The notes under the pieces were generated by a model. The model was not told the DNA's origin. It did not search any database and was given only the letters and a program-made list of their open reading frames with translations. Shown piece after piece: positions 26,135 to 34,187 of a DNA stretch of 64,000 nucleotides. Source of the DNA: Paenarthrobacter sp. AR 02 (GTDB lineage: Bacteria; Actinomycetota; Actinomycetes; Actinomycetales; Micrococcaceae). Location of the stretch: contig NZ_JAJUKH010000010.1 of assembly GCF_021538675.1 (NCBI RefSeq), positions 1-64,000 of the forward strand, read 5' to 3'. Both the position numbers and the translations under genes were made by a program. Position 1 is the stretch's first letter, and every line of letters begins with the position of its first letter.

Positions 26135-29100
26135 TCAGGTCAGATTCTCCAACGCCACGGTTCTATTCAGGTCGGCTTGAAGGGCAAATGTTCTGATCAT
26201 ATTGAGTTCAAGGACTTGGACTGAGGGGTCAGGAGAAGCCATGGAATTGATGCTCTCGATGAAGGAGCCGTTCATCGGTTCGCCGTCATCTGCTCTTTGG
26301 AGATCGTCGATCGCGCGTTGGGCATGGTCGTGCAGGACTTCCACAATATTTCGAGTCAGGTCATCATCGGGCCCGCGGAGGATTCCGTCCCGGGCTTCTA
26401 TGAACGCGTCTCCTGTCTCACCAAGAATTTCTTCAAACTCATCAAGCCCCCTGTAGGTACCGATAACAGCAACACCAGAGAGAAGCTGAATCGCTTGGTG
26501 GGCCTCCGTCACTAGATCTGTCAGGGGCGTACGTACGGAGGGTGGTAAGAGTTTGTCCCACTCGGTGTCCTGGTTTAGGCCACGGTGCACGGCAGGTTGT
26601 TGAAACAGGCTGACTGCGAGTTCGTCGACGCGTTCACCGCCCACACTGGGAAACAGAATTACCGGCGGGACGTAACTTTCTCGAGCTCCCTGCATTAACT
26701 GAACTGCTTCGTCTAGTCGCTGACTCCATTCGAATATTGACGCCACTTGTACCTCGATACAGGTAGCGATAGCTGGCCAGCCATCGTCCTTAGTGTCTAA
26801 ATGACGCTGGTGGATCAAAGTCCTGAGACCCCTTTTCTTGAGCTCTTCAGCGAGTTGCCGCCAGAAGTGTTCGTGCCGAAGTCGAGCATTCCTTTCACAC
26901 AATGAAGCGACTCTGGACAGCGCGCCGGAACGATGCCCCGAGCGGGCCTCTCTTAGGAGATCCCTGGTAGGTGTATTGCCAAAGCGGCACTCGGCAAGGA
27001 TGGCCGCGATGTCTTCCAGGTGATTGTCGATTAGCTGGAGTTCTGGAGGTGCGGCTGCGTCGAGGTAATCCCAATCTTCTTGGTTTTCAACGTCCGTTAC
27101 AGCAGGACGTAGCGTAGAGCGAACGTATGCGCCAAGAAGCCCGTAATCTTCCGTGTTACCGAGTCGGCCGGTCATGTTGTCAACGATCCCGGTAAAGAGC
27201 GTATGCACGGCGTCATGGCGGATTGAAGCCGCCTCACTCAGCAGGAATTCCTGCGGCCGCGAAACTGGAACCATCAAGGCTGAGATGCTTCGTAGGCTCT
27301 CACGAAGATCGACTGCACGGGGTCGGTCACGTTCGGCATGTTCCCCCAAAATCCAAAGCCGGCCGACGAGGTCAAGGTATTCCCGAAGCACAGGTAGAAA
27401 CTCTAAGGTCGTCGCCACGCGTTCTGTCCGCGTTCCTGTTTGGAAAGCTGCAGAAGCGATTGCCGCGGTCCTCCGATTCATGTCCACTTTGTTGGGGGAG
27501 TGTAAGTATCGTCTTTGGAGTTTTGATGTGCCGGAATCAATGGCCACGTCTCCTGGGAGAAATGCCTGAACATCAGCCTGGTTGCAGGTGGGCAGGCATG
27601 AGAGGGCGGATTTGGCGAACTCCCGAACACTACCGTCAGGCGTACCCTGCAGCTTGTCAGAGACGAACAAAATCCGGGCTTTGATTACCCTGAGACCGTC
27701 GCGTTCCTCGCAAGTGACTTCCGTCGTCCAAATATTCTCCATGCGAAGTCTCGCAACCATGGAGCCAGATCCTCCGGCCATCACAAGCAACGCTTCGGCG
27801 ACAGCCGATCCACAGTCTTGACCTGCAAGGAGTACATGACCGGCTTCTTCCAATGTCCCCTCTCTGAGGACACGAGTGAGAGCGCATAGATCATCGCGCC
27901 GTTCTAAGATTGCCTCCGCAACTGCTTCCAAGGCCTCTGGAGGGGAACTGCTGATTGCGGAAAGCAACTCCGCCGCTGCAGTTGAGGTACTGCAGAGCCG
28001 AATCGCATCGACGAGGTGGCTGTGACCGAGCCCGGCAATGAATTCCCCGAGGAGTAAGGACGGTTTGAGTCGTGCACTCCGTAGCTCAGCGATAGCCTTT
28101 TGAACCGAGACTGGCCACAATTCGTTCGCCTCGTCCTCGTCCAACAGGGAGAACTGAATTGCCGCCGTGCGCAACGAGGGCGGGATTTCGTGACGTTTCA
28201 GATCGGTGGCCCATTCGTGGCTTCGCTGTTCGAGATCAGCGAGGCGGAGCGCGCGAAGAGAGGTTGCCAGGACGGATGGATTGGGTTTTACACAGATTCT
28301 CGTTGCCAAATTGGCGAGGACTGACGCTTTCAATTCTGGATAGTCGCGGAGGGCGCCTGTCACAAGGGCCGGAAGTGCTTCTTCCGGGAGATGCAGCACA
28401 AGGTGCCCTATCGTGGCTTCCAAATGAGGTGGTGGAAAGGAATGAACGGCGACGGATAGGAATCGTGACCGTAGCGCGTGTGTACCCGATAACTCGGTGC
28501 CTGACTCCACGACGAGATGCTCGTCCCGTAGCCTAGCTAGGGCGACCCGTATGGCGGATGGATCTATGGCGAGCTTCTCAATGAGAACAACTGGAACCGC
28601 TAGGTCCCATTGATGGGCGGTCGTTACGCAACTTATGATTTGGAGTTCTGTTTCCCTTCCCTCGTGAACCCGCCGACGGACTTGCTCTCTGAGGACATCG
28701 GGCAGACGCTGCCCTTGTGAGAGGAGGTAGGTGTATTCCATCGTCAGGCCGTTGGCTTGTTCGTAGGCTTCCCGCCAGTAGGATGCAGTTGTAGCCCCAA
28801 GTTGTCGGAGCTTCGCGTAGATTTCCTTGGCTAGTTCCTCATCCAGAGAGACCTTTACCACGCCGCAATCAGCGGCGGTGGCTAGAGGGAACATGTCCTC
28901 TTGTCGGACTGATCCCAAGAGCAAGACCCCGGCCTGCATCGACAAACTACGCTGAAGCTGGTCCCAAGCTTGCGCTTCTCCGATTCCAATGCCGTCCACA
29001 ACGAAGCCAATTTGAGACCGGTGATTTGCGCGAGAGGCCTTGGCCAATTCCACGAGTTTGCTTACGGCTGCATCGTCCAGCCTGTTGATTCGATACCAGA

Positions 29101-30058
29101 GCGCATCTTGTTTCCGGTGAATCGCTGACCACATGAGGGTCGACTTGCCCACGCCCGAAGGTCCGGAAATGAGCACTGCCTTCCGAATCTCCAGCAAGTG
29201 AAGGACTTTGTCGGTTAGATCAGTCCTAGGGGCTACGATGCCAGCTGCTATGTGTCCTGGCCTGGCCGGCATGCCTTCCAGAAAAGCCGACTGACTTTCA
29301 GGGACACGGAAATCCAGGACGTCACAAGTCCCGTCAACCAGCGCTGCTTCCAGGGATTCCCGATCTACCATTCGTACAAGATCATCAACAACGCCATGAG
29401 CGGCCAAACGGTCAATGCCGTGAGCCTCAGCCAGTATCTTGGCAGATGCGTTCGCGTCTGCAGCTTCGGCTATCAATACACGAAGCTCCCTGTCCACGAG
29501 GCGACAGACTGCGGGACTCGCACCCGATACTTTTGAGATGGCCTCTGTCGCACTCTCCGACAGTCGGTCCCAACTAAGAACAACGATACCCGCACGGAGT
29601 AAGAGGGCGCCGAGTTCAGAAGGATCGACAACTGATTCCAATGCCTTACGCACCGGATGGTCTCCAGGAAGGGTTGACAGTTTCTCTGACTCATCCTTGA
29701 AATTACACCCGCGAACGGGGCGTTCAAGCACAAGAATGAGCGAGCCATCTGGATGCCCATCCTGTAGTCGCAACGAGTGTTTGGCCCACATCTCCGTGAG
29801 GATGGAGGCTACATGTGTGGGCGTAAAGTAGCTGGCTGAGTCCTTCCGGCTCTTGACCTGAACGTAGGTAAGCTCGTCGCCTTCGATATGCAAGTCTTCA
29901 AAGCCCTCGGGTACGACTCGGCCGCCCCAGCCGGAATCAGCCAGCATCTGGGCGGCCCACCATGCGCCGACAGCATCTTGGAAATGAAATCCTCGGCCCG
30001 CAGTCGCGCCGTTTCGGCTCCAAGACTCCTTTGAGAGCAACCCTTCAGATGATTCCAA
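26135..30058 (-). CDS. Cap4/DUF4297-like nuclease fused to STAND ATPase (Avs-like defence protein)
   Basis: A 1307-residue protein. Residues 20-200 carry a Cap4/DUF4297-type PD-(D/E)XK nuclease: GRGFHFQDAVGAWW (21-34), then GFEDLHI with D55 and YVQVKSR (65-71), the D...QxK catalytic set. A P-loop NTPase follows: GPSGVGKS at 299-306, Walker B-like QIGFVVDGIG (349-358), and LLLGSVRQED as sensor. The remaining 800 residues are helical repeat-like, typical of a sensor domain in STAND proteins. N-terminal nuclease, central ATPase and long C-terminal sensor is the plan of Avs-type antiphage proteins. TTG start at 30058 with GGGAG seven bases upstream. The gene is single and less GC-biased than its neighbours. 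Nuclease and phage sensing are inferred from domains. Confidence 0.8.
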   Translation of the reverse strand: MESSEGLLSKESWSRNGATAGRGFHFQDAVGAWWAAQMLADSGWGGRVVPEGFEDLHIEGDELTYVQVKSRKDSASYFTPTHVASILTEMWAKHSLRLQDGHPDGSLILVLERPVRGCNFKDESEKLSTLPGDHPVRKALESVVDPSELGALLLRAGIVVLSWDRLSESATEAISKVSGASPAVCRLVDRELRVLIAEAADANASAKILAEAHGIDRLAAHGVVDDLVRMVDRESLEAALVDGTCDVLDFRVPESQSAFLEGMPARPGHIAAGIVAPRTDLTDKVLHLLEIRKAVLISGPSGVGKSTLMWSAIHRKQDALWYRINRLDDAAVSKLVELAKASRANHRSQIGFVVDGIGIGEAQAWDQLQRSLSMQAGVLLLGSVRQEDMFPLATAADCGVVKVSLDEELAKEIYAKLRQLGATTASYWREAYEQANGLTMEYTYLLSQGQRLPDVLREQVRRRVHEGRETELQIISCVTTAHQWDLAVPVVLIEKLAIDPSAIRVALARLRDEHLVVESGTELSGTHALRSRFLSVAVHSFPPPHLEATIGHLVLHLPEEALPALVTGALRDYPELKASVLANLATRICVKPNPSVLATSLRALRLADLEQRSHEWATDLKRHEIPPSLRTAAIQFSLLDEDEANELWPVSVQKAIAELRSARLKPSLLLGEFIAGLGHSHLVDAIRLCSTSTAAAELLSAISSSPPEALEAVAEAILERRDDLCALTRVLREGTLEEAGHVLLAGQDCGSAVAEALLVMAGGSGSMVARLRMENIWTTEVTCEERDGLRVIKARILFVSDKLQGTPDGSVREFAKSALSCLPTCNQADVQAFLPGDVAIDSGTSKLQRRYLHSPNKVDMNRRTAAIASAAFQTGTRTERVATTLEFLPVLREYLDLVGRLWILGEHAERDRPRAVDLRESLRSISALMVPVSRPQEFLLSEAASIRHDAVHTLFTGIVDNMTGRLGNTEDYGLLGAYVRSTLRPAVTDVENQEDWDYLDAAAPPELQLIDNHLEDIAAILAECRFGNTPTRDLLREARSGHRSGALSRVASLCERNARLRHEHFWRQLAEELKKRGLRTLIHQRHLDTKDDGWPAIATCIEVQVASIFEWSQRLDEAVQLMQGARESYVPPVILFPSVGGERVDELAVSLFQQPAVHRGLNQDTEWDKLLPPSVRTPLTDLVTEAHQAIQLLSGVAVIGTYRGLDEFEEILGETGDAFIEARDGILRGPDDDLTRNIVEVLHDHAQRAIDDLQRADDGEPMNGSFIESINSMASPDPSVQVLELNMIRTFALQADLNRTVALENLT

Positions 30059-30089
30059 TGTCCGGCTCCCGCTCTAAAATTCGCTCCCC

Positions 30090-30266
30090 TTATGCCCGAA
30101 GTCTAGGTTGCGATCGGGGACTCGGCGCACTCCAAAACCCTCCTCGCCATTGAATCGCGTCCTCTGGTTCTGGAAGCTGGCGGCAGCGCTGCAGGTGCTT
30201 TATCAGTTCGGCAGCCTCCTGCATGGTAGGAACGGTCAGGCGGCGTTCGGCGTGGCCCGATTTCAC
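30090..30266 (-). CDS. possible 58-aa ORF upstream of the STAND gene
   Basis: A GTG at 30266 opens a short frame on the same strand, ending 31 bases before the STAND gene. It reads VKSGHAERRLTVPTMQEAAE, then LIKHLQRCRQLPEPEDAIQW, which looks like a real small basic helical protein. The ribosome-binding site is weak. It may be a regulator or immunity partner of the STAND protein, or a remnant of a longer decayed gene. Confidence 0.35.
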   Translation of the reverse strand: MKSGHAERRLTVPTMQEAAELIKHLQRCRQLPEPEDAIQWRGGFWSAPSPRSQPRLRA

Positions 30267-30437
30267 GCCACCGCACCGAGTATGCCGTAGATCCGTTCCC
30301 AGCGGATGCGTGTGCTGATGCTGACCACGATGACAGGCTACGCCCGACGACCCGTGCGTCCAATGGTCCGCAGCGAAAGGCCCGGCCCTGTGGTTTTGTG
30401 TGGGTATTGTCAGCTCCCGGCTTCGAAGCCTGGGCCT

Positions 30438-30806
30438 TTAGCGCGGCACCAAATGCTGTGAAATCATGGCGGCGGAATCCCTCAGCTCGACGGTACCCGC
30501 GGCGACACCAACGACTAGCTCGAAGCCCTCATTGGTGCTGAAGTCATGCCGGTATCCGTTGAGCCAAAGCAACAGCACCATGAGCGTCCATGCAGTTCGC
30601 TTGTTTCCATCAATGAGGGGATGAAACCGGGCGACGGACTCCAAAAGCGCCGCTGCTTTCACTGCCAGATCGGGATAGGCTTCAGCGCCCATAACGGTTG
30701 TGGCCGGCCTGGCCAACGCCGAGGCTAACAGGCCGACATCACGGATGTGGAAGCCGTACCGATCAACAACTTGAAGGGCATCCTCGATGTCGAGGTAGGC
30801 TGTCAC
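30438..30806 (-). CDS. doc: Doc-type Fic-family toxin
   Basis: A 122-residue protein with the Doc catalytic loop HPLIDGNKRTA at residues 62-72 (the usual HPFxxGNKR with Phe replaced by Leu) in an all-helical Fic fold. Doc toxins phosphorylate elongation factor EF-Tu and stop translation. The GTG start overlaps the stop of the antitoxin by four bases (GTGA), the usual order of antitoxin first. A plasmid-stabilising addiction role is the expected function. Confidence 0.9.
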   Translation of the reverse strand: MTAYLDIEDALQVVDRYGFHIRDVGLLASALARPATTVMGAEAYPDLAVKAAALLESVARFHPLIDGNKRTAWTLMVLLLWLNGYRHDFSTNEGFELVVGVAAGTVELRDSAAMISQHLVPR

Positions 30807-31009
30807 GCGTCCTCAAGCCGAGTCAGCAGTTCAGCATCATGACTCATGACGAAATCAAGACCTTCGGTGATTTCACCTCGGCGCGCATGGCGCTGCAGAA
30901 CCAGCTCTGCCCCTTGCAGCAGCAGCGCAGACTTGGAGGTGTGTTCCTCTGCGGCCAATTTCTCCAGCCGCCGATCGAGGTCCTCGGGGACACGCAGGTT
31001 CATTGCCAT
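30803..31009 (-). CDS. antitoxin of the Doc toxin (ribbon-helix-helix type)
   Basis: A 68-residue protein from ATG 31009: MAMNLRVPEDLDRRLEKLAA then EEHTSKSALLLQGAELVLQR, the strand-helix-helix layout of RHH/CopG antitoxins, with an acidic C-terminal tail that would wrap the toxin. It is translationally coupled to doc. A pair of GGTACC sites just upstream fits autoregulation. Confidence 0.85.
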   Translation of the reverse strand: MAMNLRVPEDLDRRLEKLAAEEHTSKSALLLQGAELVLQRHARRGEITEGLDFVMSHDAELLTRLEDA

Positions 31010-31017
31010 AGTCCAAT

Positions 31018-31034
31018 GGTACCAAAGCGGTACC
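31018..31034 (-). promoter_or_regulatory. putative operator of the toxin-antitoxin operon
   Basis: Two GGTACC palindromes (31018-31023 and 31029-31034) lie 9-25 bases upstream of the antitoxin start, separated by AAAGC. RHH antitoxins bind such paired short palindromes. Confidence 0.5.
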
Positions 31035-31061
31035 GCAGGGAAGAAGTGTGCCTGTCCAGTA

Positions 31062-31092
31062 TCAACCGATTGAGGTGACGTAAACGTCCATT
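31062..31092 (+). repeat. 31-bp repeat, copy 1 (CAACCGATT...GGTGAC motif)
   Basis: TCAACCGATTGAGGTGACGT continuing into AAACGTCCATT recurs, with small changes, at 31622-31652 in the same orientation. The two copies bracket a 530-base segment with one small gene. It looks like a recombination or protein-binding site rather than coding sequence. Confidence 0.5.
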
Positions 31093-31229
31093 GTGCGGTG
31101 CTCGCCAGGGGTGGGGTGTGGCTGGAGCTCGATTGGGAAGCCCCTAAGCGTCTAGGTTTGTTCGGCATATCCTCGGCGCGGTTACCGTGTATCCAGGGAG
31201 GCGCTCCGCGCGGGTCCATGAGGGCGCCC

Positions 31230-31481
31230 TCACGCTCCTACCGGGGGATCGATTATTTGTGCGCCGGGATAGTAGCGGAGCGGGCCTTGGTCATCATCGT
31301 GCCGTACGCCGTGGTGTCTGATGGCCGTGGAGAAGTCGGTGATGGACGTCGGCGTGAGGGCTTCGGTCAAAGCCCAGCTGAGGTAGCGCCCGTAGAGGGC
31401 CGTGATGTCCAGGCCGTCGCTGGCTGATTCGTCAATGACGACGCAGGCGTGGAGAAATGCTGGGATGTGGGTTGTGGTCAC
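31230..31481 (-). CDS. small hypothetical protein, 83 aa
   Basis: The GTG at 31481 has CCGGAGG eight bases upstream. The protein (HIPAFLHACVVIDESASDGL, TALYGRYLSWALTEALTPTS, FSTAIRHHGVRHDDDQG, LRYYPGAQIIDPPV) resembles the winged-helix tails of phage/plasmid primase-helicases, in which a YxxxxxW helix and a RxxxGxRxxxx..Y strand recur. It is short for that family and may be a stand-alone DNA-binding domain. Function not assigned. It is flanked by the two copies of the 31-bp repeat. Confidence 0.55.
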   Translation of the reverse strand: MTTTHIPAFLHACVVIDESASDGLDITALYGRYLSWALTEALTPTSITDFSTAIRHHGVRHDDDQGPLRYYPGAQIIDPPVGA

Positions 31482-31621
31482 TGCGAAGGCCTCCGGTCCG
31501 TGGTGAGGGGCGCCGGCTGCTGCAGCGGAAGGCCAACTCTTCCAGCAGGGAACATGCCTGTCAAAGGACGACGGGTGTCCGTGGTCCCAATTGGAGGGTG
31601 CGGAGGTCTCTAGGATCATAG

Positions 31622-31652
31622 TCAACCGATTTAGGTTGACATAACATCCGTT
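31622..31652 (+). repeat. 31-bp repeat, copy 2
   Basis: TCAACCGATTTAGGTTGACA continues into TAACATCCGTT. With the preceding G it contains the inverted repeat GTCAACC / GGTTGAC around GATTTA, 31621-31640. Same orientation as the copy at 31062-31092. Confidence 0.5.
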
Positions 31653-31660
31653 ATCGGCGT

Positions 31661-31700
31661 TTAACTAACGGGAGTGGAAGTAGCTGCGAGAACTCCCGTG
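31661..31700 (+). repeat. diverged dispersed repeat, copy 1
   Basis: TTAACTAACGGGAGTGGAAG then TAGCTGCGAGAACTCCC is similar to 33056-33090 (TTAAACCCCGGAGTGGGAGG, AGTTGCGACAACCCC). The likeness continues loosely for about 30 more bases. A dispersed non-coding repeat of Arthrobacter-type genomes is the likely explanation. Confidence 0.35.
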
Positions 31701-31849
31701 CACGAACGAATCCGGCGTTTTTGCAGCTCAAACCCGCTTTGTGGAACGCGAACCGTTCGCGTCGCAGGCAGGAGCTTGCGCCGGGATACCTGGGGTCTGT
31801 GGTTTTCGTGCATTTAATGCATGTTTCCACGATGAATAGGCTCCCGGTT

Positions 31850-32431
31850 TCAGTCACTTTTGGCTAGTGTGGCCAGCTGTGCTGTCACGGCCTTGGTGGT
31901 TCTTGCTTTATCTCCCGTGGCCAGCAGGTCCAGCAGTGCGCCGCGAAGAACGGCGAGGACCACGGTTCTGTCGGACCGGCCTGGCTCTGTGTTCCGAGCT
32001 GCTGGATCCTGCGTGGCGGCCAGCAGGTTGAGCCAGTCATTGACAGTGGTTCGCGCGAAGTCCGCCCAGGGGCCGGTCGGATCGACGAGTGACCGAGCGT
32101 AACTTTCAACCCAAAGGGCGAGGACGGGCCTTCTCTCGGGCCCAGAAAGCCAGCCCCACAACTCCCCTGCAACGTTGGAAAGACTGCCGCCGGGTCGGGT
32201 GTTGAGTTCTGCCAGCAGCGAGAGCTCCTCGGCCCGCGCGCGGGAAAGCAGTTCACGGATGAGGCCGTCCTTGTTGCCGAAGAGAAACAGCAGCACGCGG
32301 GGGCTCGAACCGATGTCCGCCGCCAGGGGGCGCAGGGAAAGGTCTGCCAGTCCATGCCGAAGCACATAGGCATAGGCGAGTTCGAGCAGCTCCTCGCGCC
32401 GCGATGATGCAGTTCTCTCCTGGGTGGTCAT
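31850..32431 (-). CDS. TetR-family regulator
   Basis: A 193-residue protein with an N-terminal TetR HTH (REELLELAYAYVLRHGLADL, LSLRPLAADIGSSPRVLLFL, FGNKDGLIRELLSRA, residues 11-65) and a helical ligand domain (LWVESYARSLVDPTGPW). It starts at ATG 32431 and is divergent from the acetyltransferase pseudogene; the 40-bp palindrome between them is the obvious operator for both. It likely represses its own gene and the acetyltransferase. Confidence 0.92.
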   Translation of the reverse strand: MTTQERTASSRREELLELAYAYVLRHGLADLSLRPLAADIGSSPRVLLFLFGNKDGLIRELLSRARAEELSLLAELNTRPGGSLSNVAGELWGWLSGPERRPVLALWVESYARSLVDPTGPWADFARTTVNDWLNLLAATQDPAARNTEPGRSDRTVVLAVLRGALLDLLATGDKARTTKAVTAQLATLAKSD

Positions 32432-32437
32432 GGGCCT

Positions 32438-32477
32438 ATCCTAGGCTACTGAAACGATCGTTTCAGTAGCCTAGGAT
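32438..32477. promoter_or_regulatory. 40-bp perfect palindrome, TetR operator
   Basis: Every base from 32438 to 32477 pairs with its mirror around the centre 32457/32458; the core is GAAACGATCGTTTC and the outer arms contain CTAGGCTACT and AGTAGCCTAG. It occupies the gap between the divergent TetR gene and the acetyltransferase, only 6 and 9 bases from their start codons, so bound repressor would block both. Confidence 0.85.
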
Positions 32478-32486
32478 GGAGAACGG

Positions 32487-32992
32487 ATGGCAGACCAGGC
32501 CCACGTCGTGATACGGCCTTTGGGTCGACCTGGAGACCTCGGCTGGGTCGTGATGGCACATGGGGAGGTTTACTCCCGGGAGTTTGGCTGGGATTCGACC
32601 TTCGAGGCGCTTGTAGCGCGAATCGTCGCCGACTACGCCGCCCATCACGACCCGGCACGGGAGGCGGCCTGGATTGCCGAGATCGACGGGCAACGGGTTG
32701 GATGCATCTTTTGCGTGAAAGCTGATGACGCAACTGCGAAACTGCGCACCCTGCTCGTGCACCCCGACGGCCGCGGACACCGGCTGGGAGGACAACTCGT
32801 GGACAACTCGTGGACAACTGCATGGCCTTCGCACGGGAAGCCGGCTATCGCCGCATGACTCTGTGGACAACCGACATCCTTGGGTCGGCGCGACAAATCT
32901 ACCTTGACCGGGGATTCCAACTGATCCAGGAACAGCCTGAGCGCCAATTCGGTGCTGATCTTCTCAGTCAGACCTACGCAACCAACCTGTAA
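32487..32992 (+). pseudogene. GNAT acetyltransferase gene broken by an 11-bp duplication
   Basis: The frame from ATG 32487 encodes the N-terminal part of a GNAT enzyme: AWIAEIDGQRVGCIFCV and the acetyl-CoA loop LRTLLVHPDGRGHRLGGQL. It then meets a tandem duplication and terminates early. The rest (FAREAGYRRMTLWTTDILGS, ARQIYLDRGFQLIQEQ) continues in another frame to 32992. Removing one 11-base copy restores a continuous 164-residue frame (495 bases). Related proteins are the acetyltransferase part of MarR-GNAT proteins. Divergent from and probably controlled by the TetR gene. Confidence 0.85.
32791..32812 (+). repeat. 11-bp tandem duplication
   Basis: GACAACTCGTG occurs twice head-to-tail (32791-32801, 32802-32812) and a further GACAACT follows. 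The pre-existing GACAACTCGTGGACAACT partial repeat makes slippage easy, so the unit count may vary. Confidence 0.9.
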
Positions 32993-33361
32993 GGTCCGGT
33001 GTTGCTGCAAAGTGGGCATGCCAACTCCCGCCTCATGAATACCCGTGCATGCCAGTTAAACCCCGGAGTGGGAGGAGTTGCGACAACCCCTTCGCGTCAA
33101 CAAAAGCAGCATCTCCGCCGGCCAAGAATGGGTTGCCAGGATGCGTATTCAGTCTTGACAGTGGGGCCATAGGTCCCGGCTCCGCGACTGCGATGGGCAA
33201 GGTGAGGGCCTTCGGGGCGAGGGTGCCACCGCTGTGATGTGCATTGGTTCGCTTCACGCTGTCCACCACTTAGACTAACGTCCGTTCAACCTAACTACCG
33301 TTCGTCTAATCGTGCTGTGCCCATCGTCAATGGTTAGAGCTTCAGACCCTGCAACCGATGA
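32993..33361. other. non-coding stretch with dispersed repeat
   Basis: No gene recognised. It holds the second copy of the diverged repeat (33056-33090) and, at about 33269-33308, an imperfect inverted repeat of TTAGACTAACG and its near complement CGTTCGTCTAA. Confidence 0.45.
33056..33090 (+). repeat. diverged dispersed repeat, copy 2
   Basis: Related to 31661-31700; shared core GGAGTGG-AG-AG-TGCGA-AAC-CC. Too short and divergent to define ends. Confidence 0.35.
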
Positions 33362-34015
33362 TCATGCGTTGAGCAACGCCCGGATCAGGCGTTCACAGCG
33401 CTTCCTTTTGTCCTCGATTCCGAGGCCCTCCCACGCGTTTGCATCGTTCAGAATCCTGAGCGAAATTTGCGCTTTTTCGGCCACGAGGTCGTCAGCGCCG
33501 CAGCCCCTGAGAATTTCCGCAACGAGGCGACGGTAAAGGCTGGGAAGGAACCACACGCGTTCTCGCAGCTCCACTACGAATGGCTCCTTGGAGGTTTCAA
33601 GGTCGGGAGAGTCGCGCCACAGTCTTCCTGATTCCACAAAGCGCTCATCATGCTCCAAGTGGGTGCGGATGAGAGAGGCCAGGAGCTCCGGTGGCTCCAT
33701 TTCAGGGCGGACGTTCTGCAGTAGGAAGTCCAGGAAGAGTGTGTATGACCAGCTAAATGCTGCCGCCAGGAGCTCGGCCTTGCCGGGGTAGTGCGAGTAC
33801 AGGGTCGCCGGGTTTAGTCCGGCAGCCCTGGCAATGTCGCGAGCTGAGACGTTGGCGATCGATCTTCCTTTGCAGGCATCGAGCGCTGAGGTCAGGAGGT
33901 GCTCCTTGCCTGGCGTCAGTGGCTGACTCAACTGCTGGCGCACTTGGTCATGGGCTTCCGTCCAGCGCTGACGGAAGTCAGTCCCGGTCCCGGTCGCCAC
34001 CTGATACCTGTCCAT
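33362..34015 (-). CDS. TetR-family regulator of the MFS-amidase operon
   Basis: A 217-residue protein from ATG 34015, with GAGGAATC upstream. The HTH occupies residues 28-75 (LLTSALDACKGRSIANVSAR, DIARAAGLNPATLYSHYPGK), and a helical ligand-binding domain follows (LRERVWFLPSLYRRLVAEIL). It is divergent from the MFS-amidase operon. A palindrome at 34066-34089 with the same AAACGATCGTTT core as the other TetR operator lies in the shared promoter region. It probably represses the transporter and amidase until an amide-type ligand binds. Confidence 0.92.
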   Translation of the reverse strand: MDRYQVATGTGTDFRQRWTEAHDQVRQQLSQPLTPGKEHLLTSALDACKGRSIANVSARDIARAAGLNPATLYSHYPGKAELLAAAFSWSYTLFLDFLLQNVRPEMEPPELLASLIRTHLEHDERFVESGRLWRDSPDLETSKEPFVVELRERVWFLPSLYRRLVAEILRGCGADDLVAEKAQISLRILNDANAWEGLGIEDKRKRCERLIRALLNA

Positions 34016-34065
34016 GATTCCTCGATTTCTTTTCTCGATGTAGCGAGTACACCACAAGTAATGAT

Positions 34066-34089
34066 AGACACAAACGATCGTTTGGGTCT
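34066..34089. promoter_or_regulatory. TetR operator palindrome
   Basis: AGAC-A-CAAACGATCGTTTG-G-GTCT is a palindrome with a single mismatched pair. It lies 51 bases upstream of the TetR start and 99 bases upstream of the MFS start. Confidence 0.75.
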
Positions 34090-34187
34090 AAGGTCGTGTG
34101 ATAACGCTCACCCATGAGACGTGGGGTGCGGACCAACTTCCGGCACGCTGCCGTGCCTGGGGCTACTACTCAAGTAAGGATCGGTTG

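Larger units (their letters stand above)
31482..31849. other. non-coding stretch with repeat copies
   Basis: No gene. It contains the second copy of the 31-bp motif (31622-31652) and a tract at 31661-31700 that is related to 33056-33090. Confidence 0.5.
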
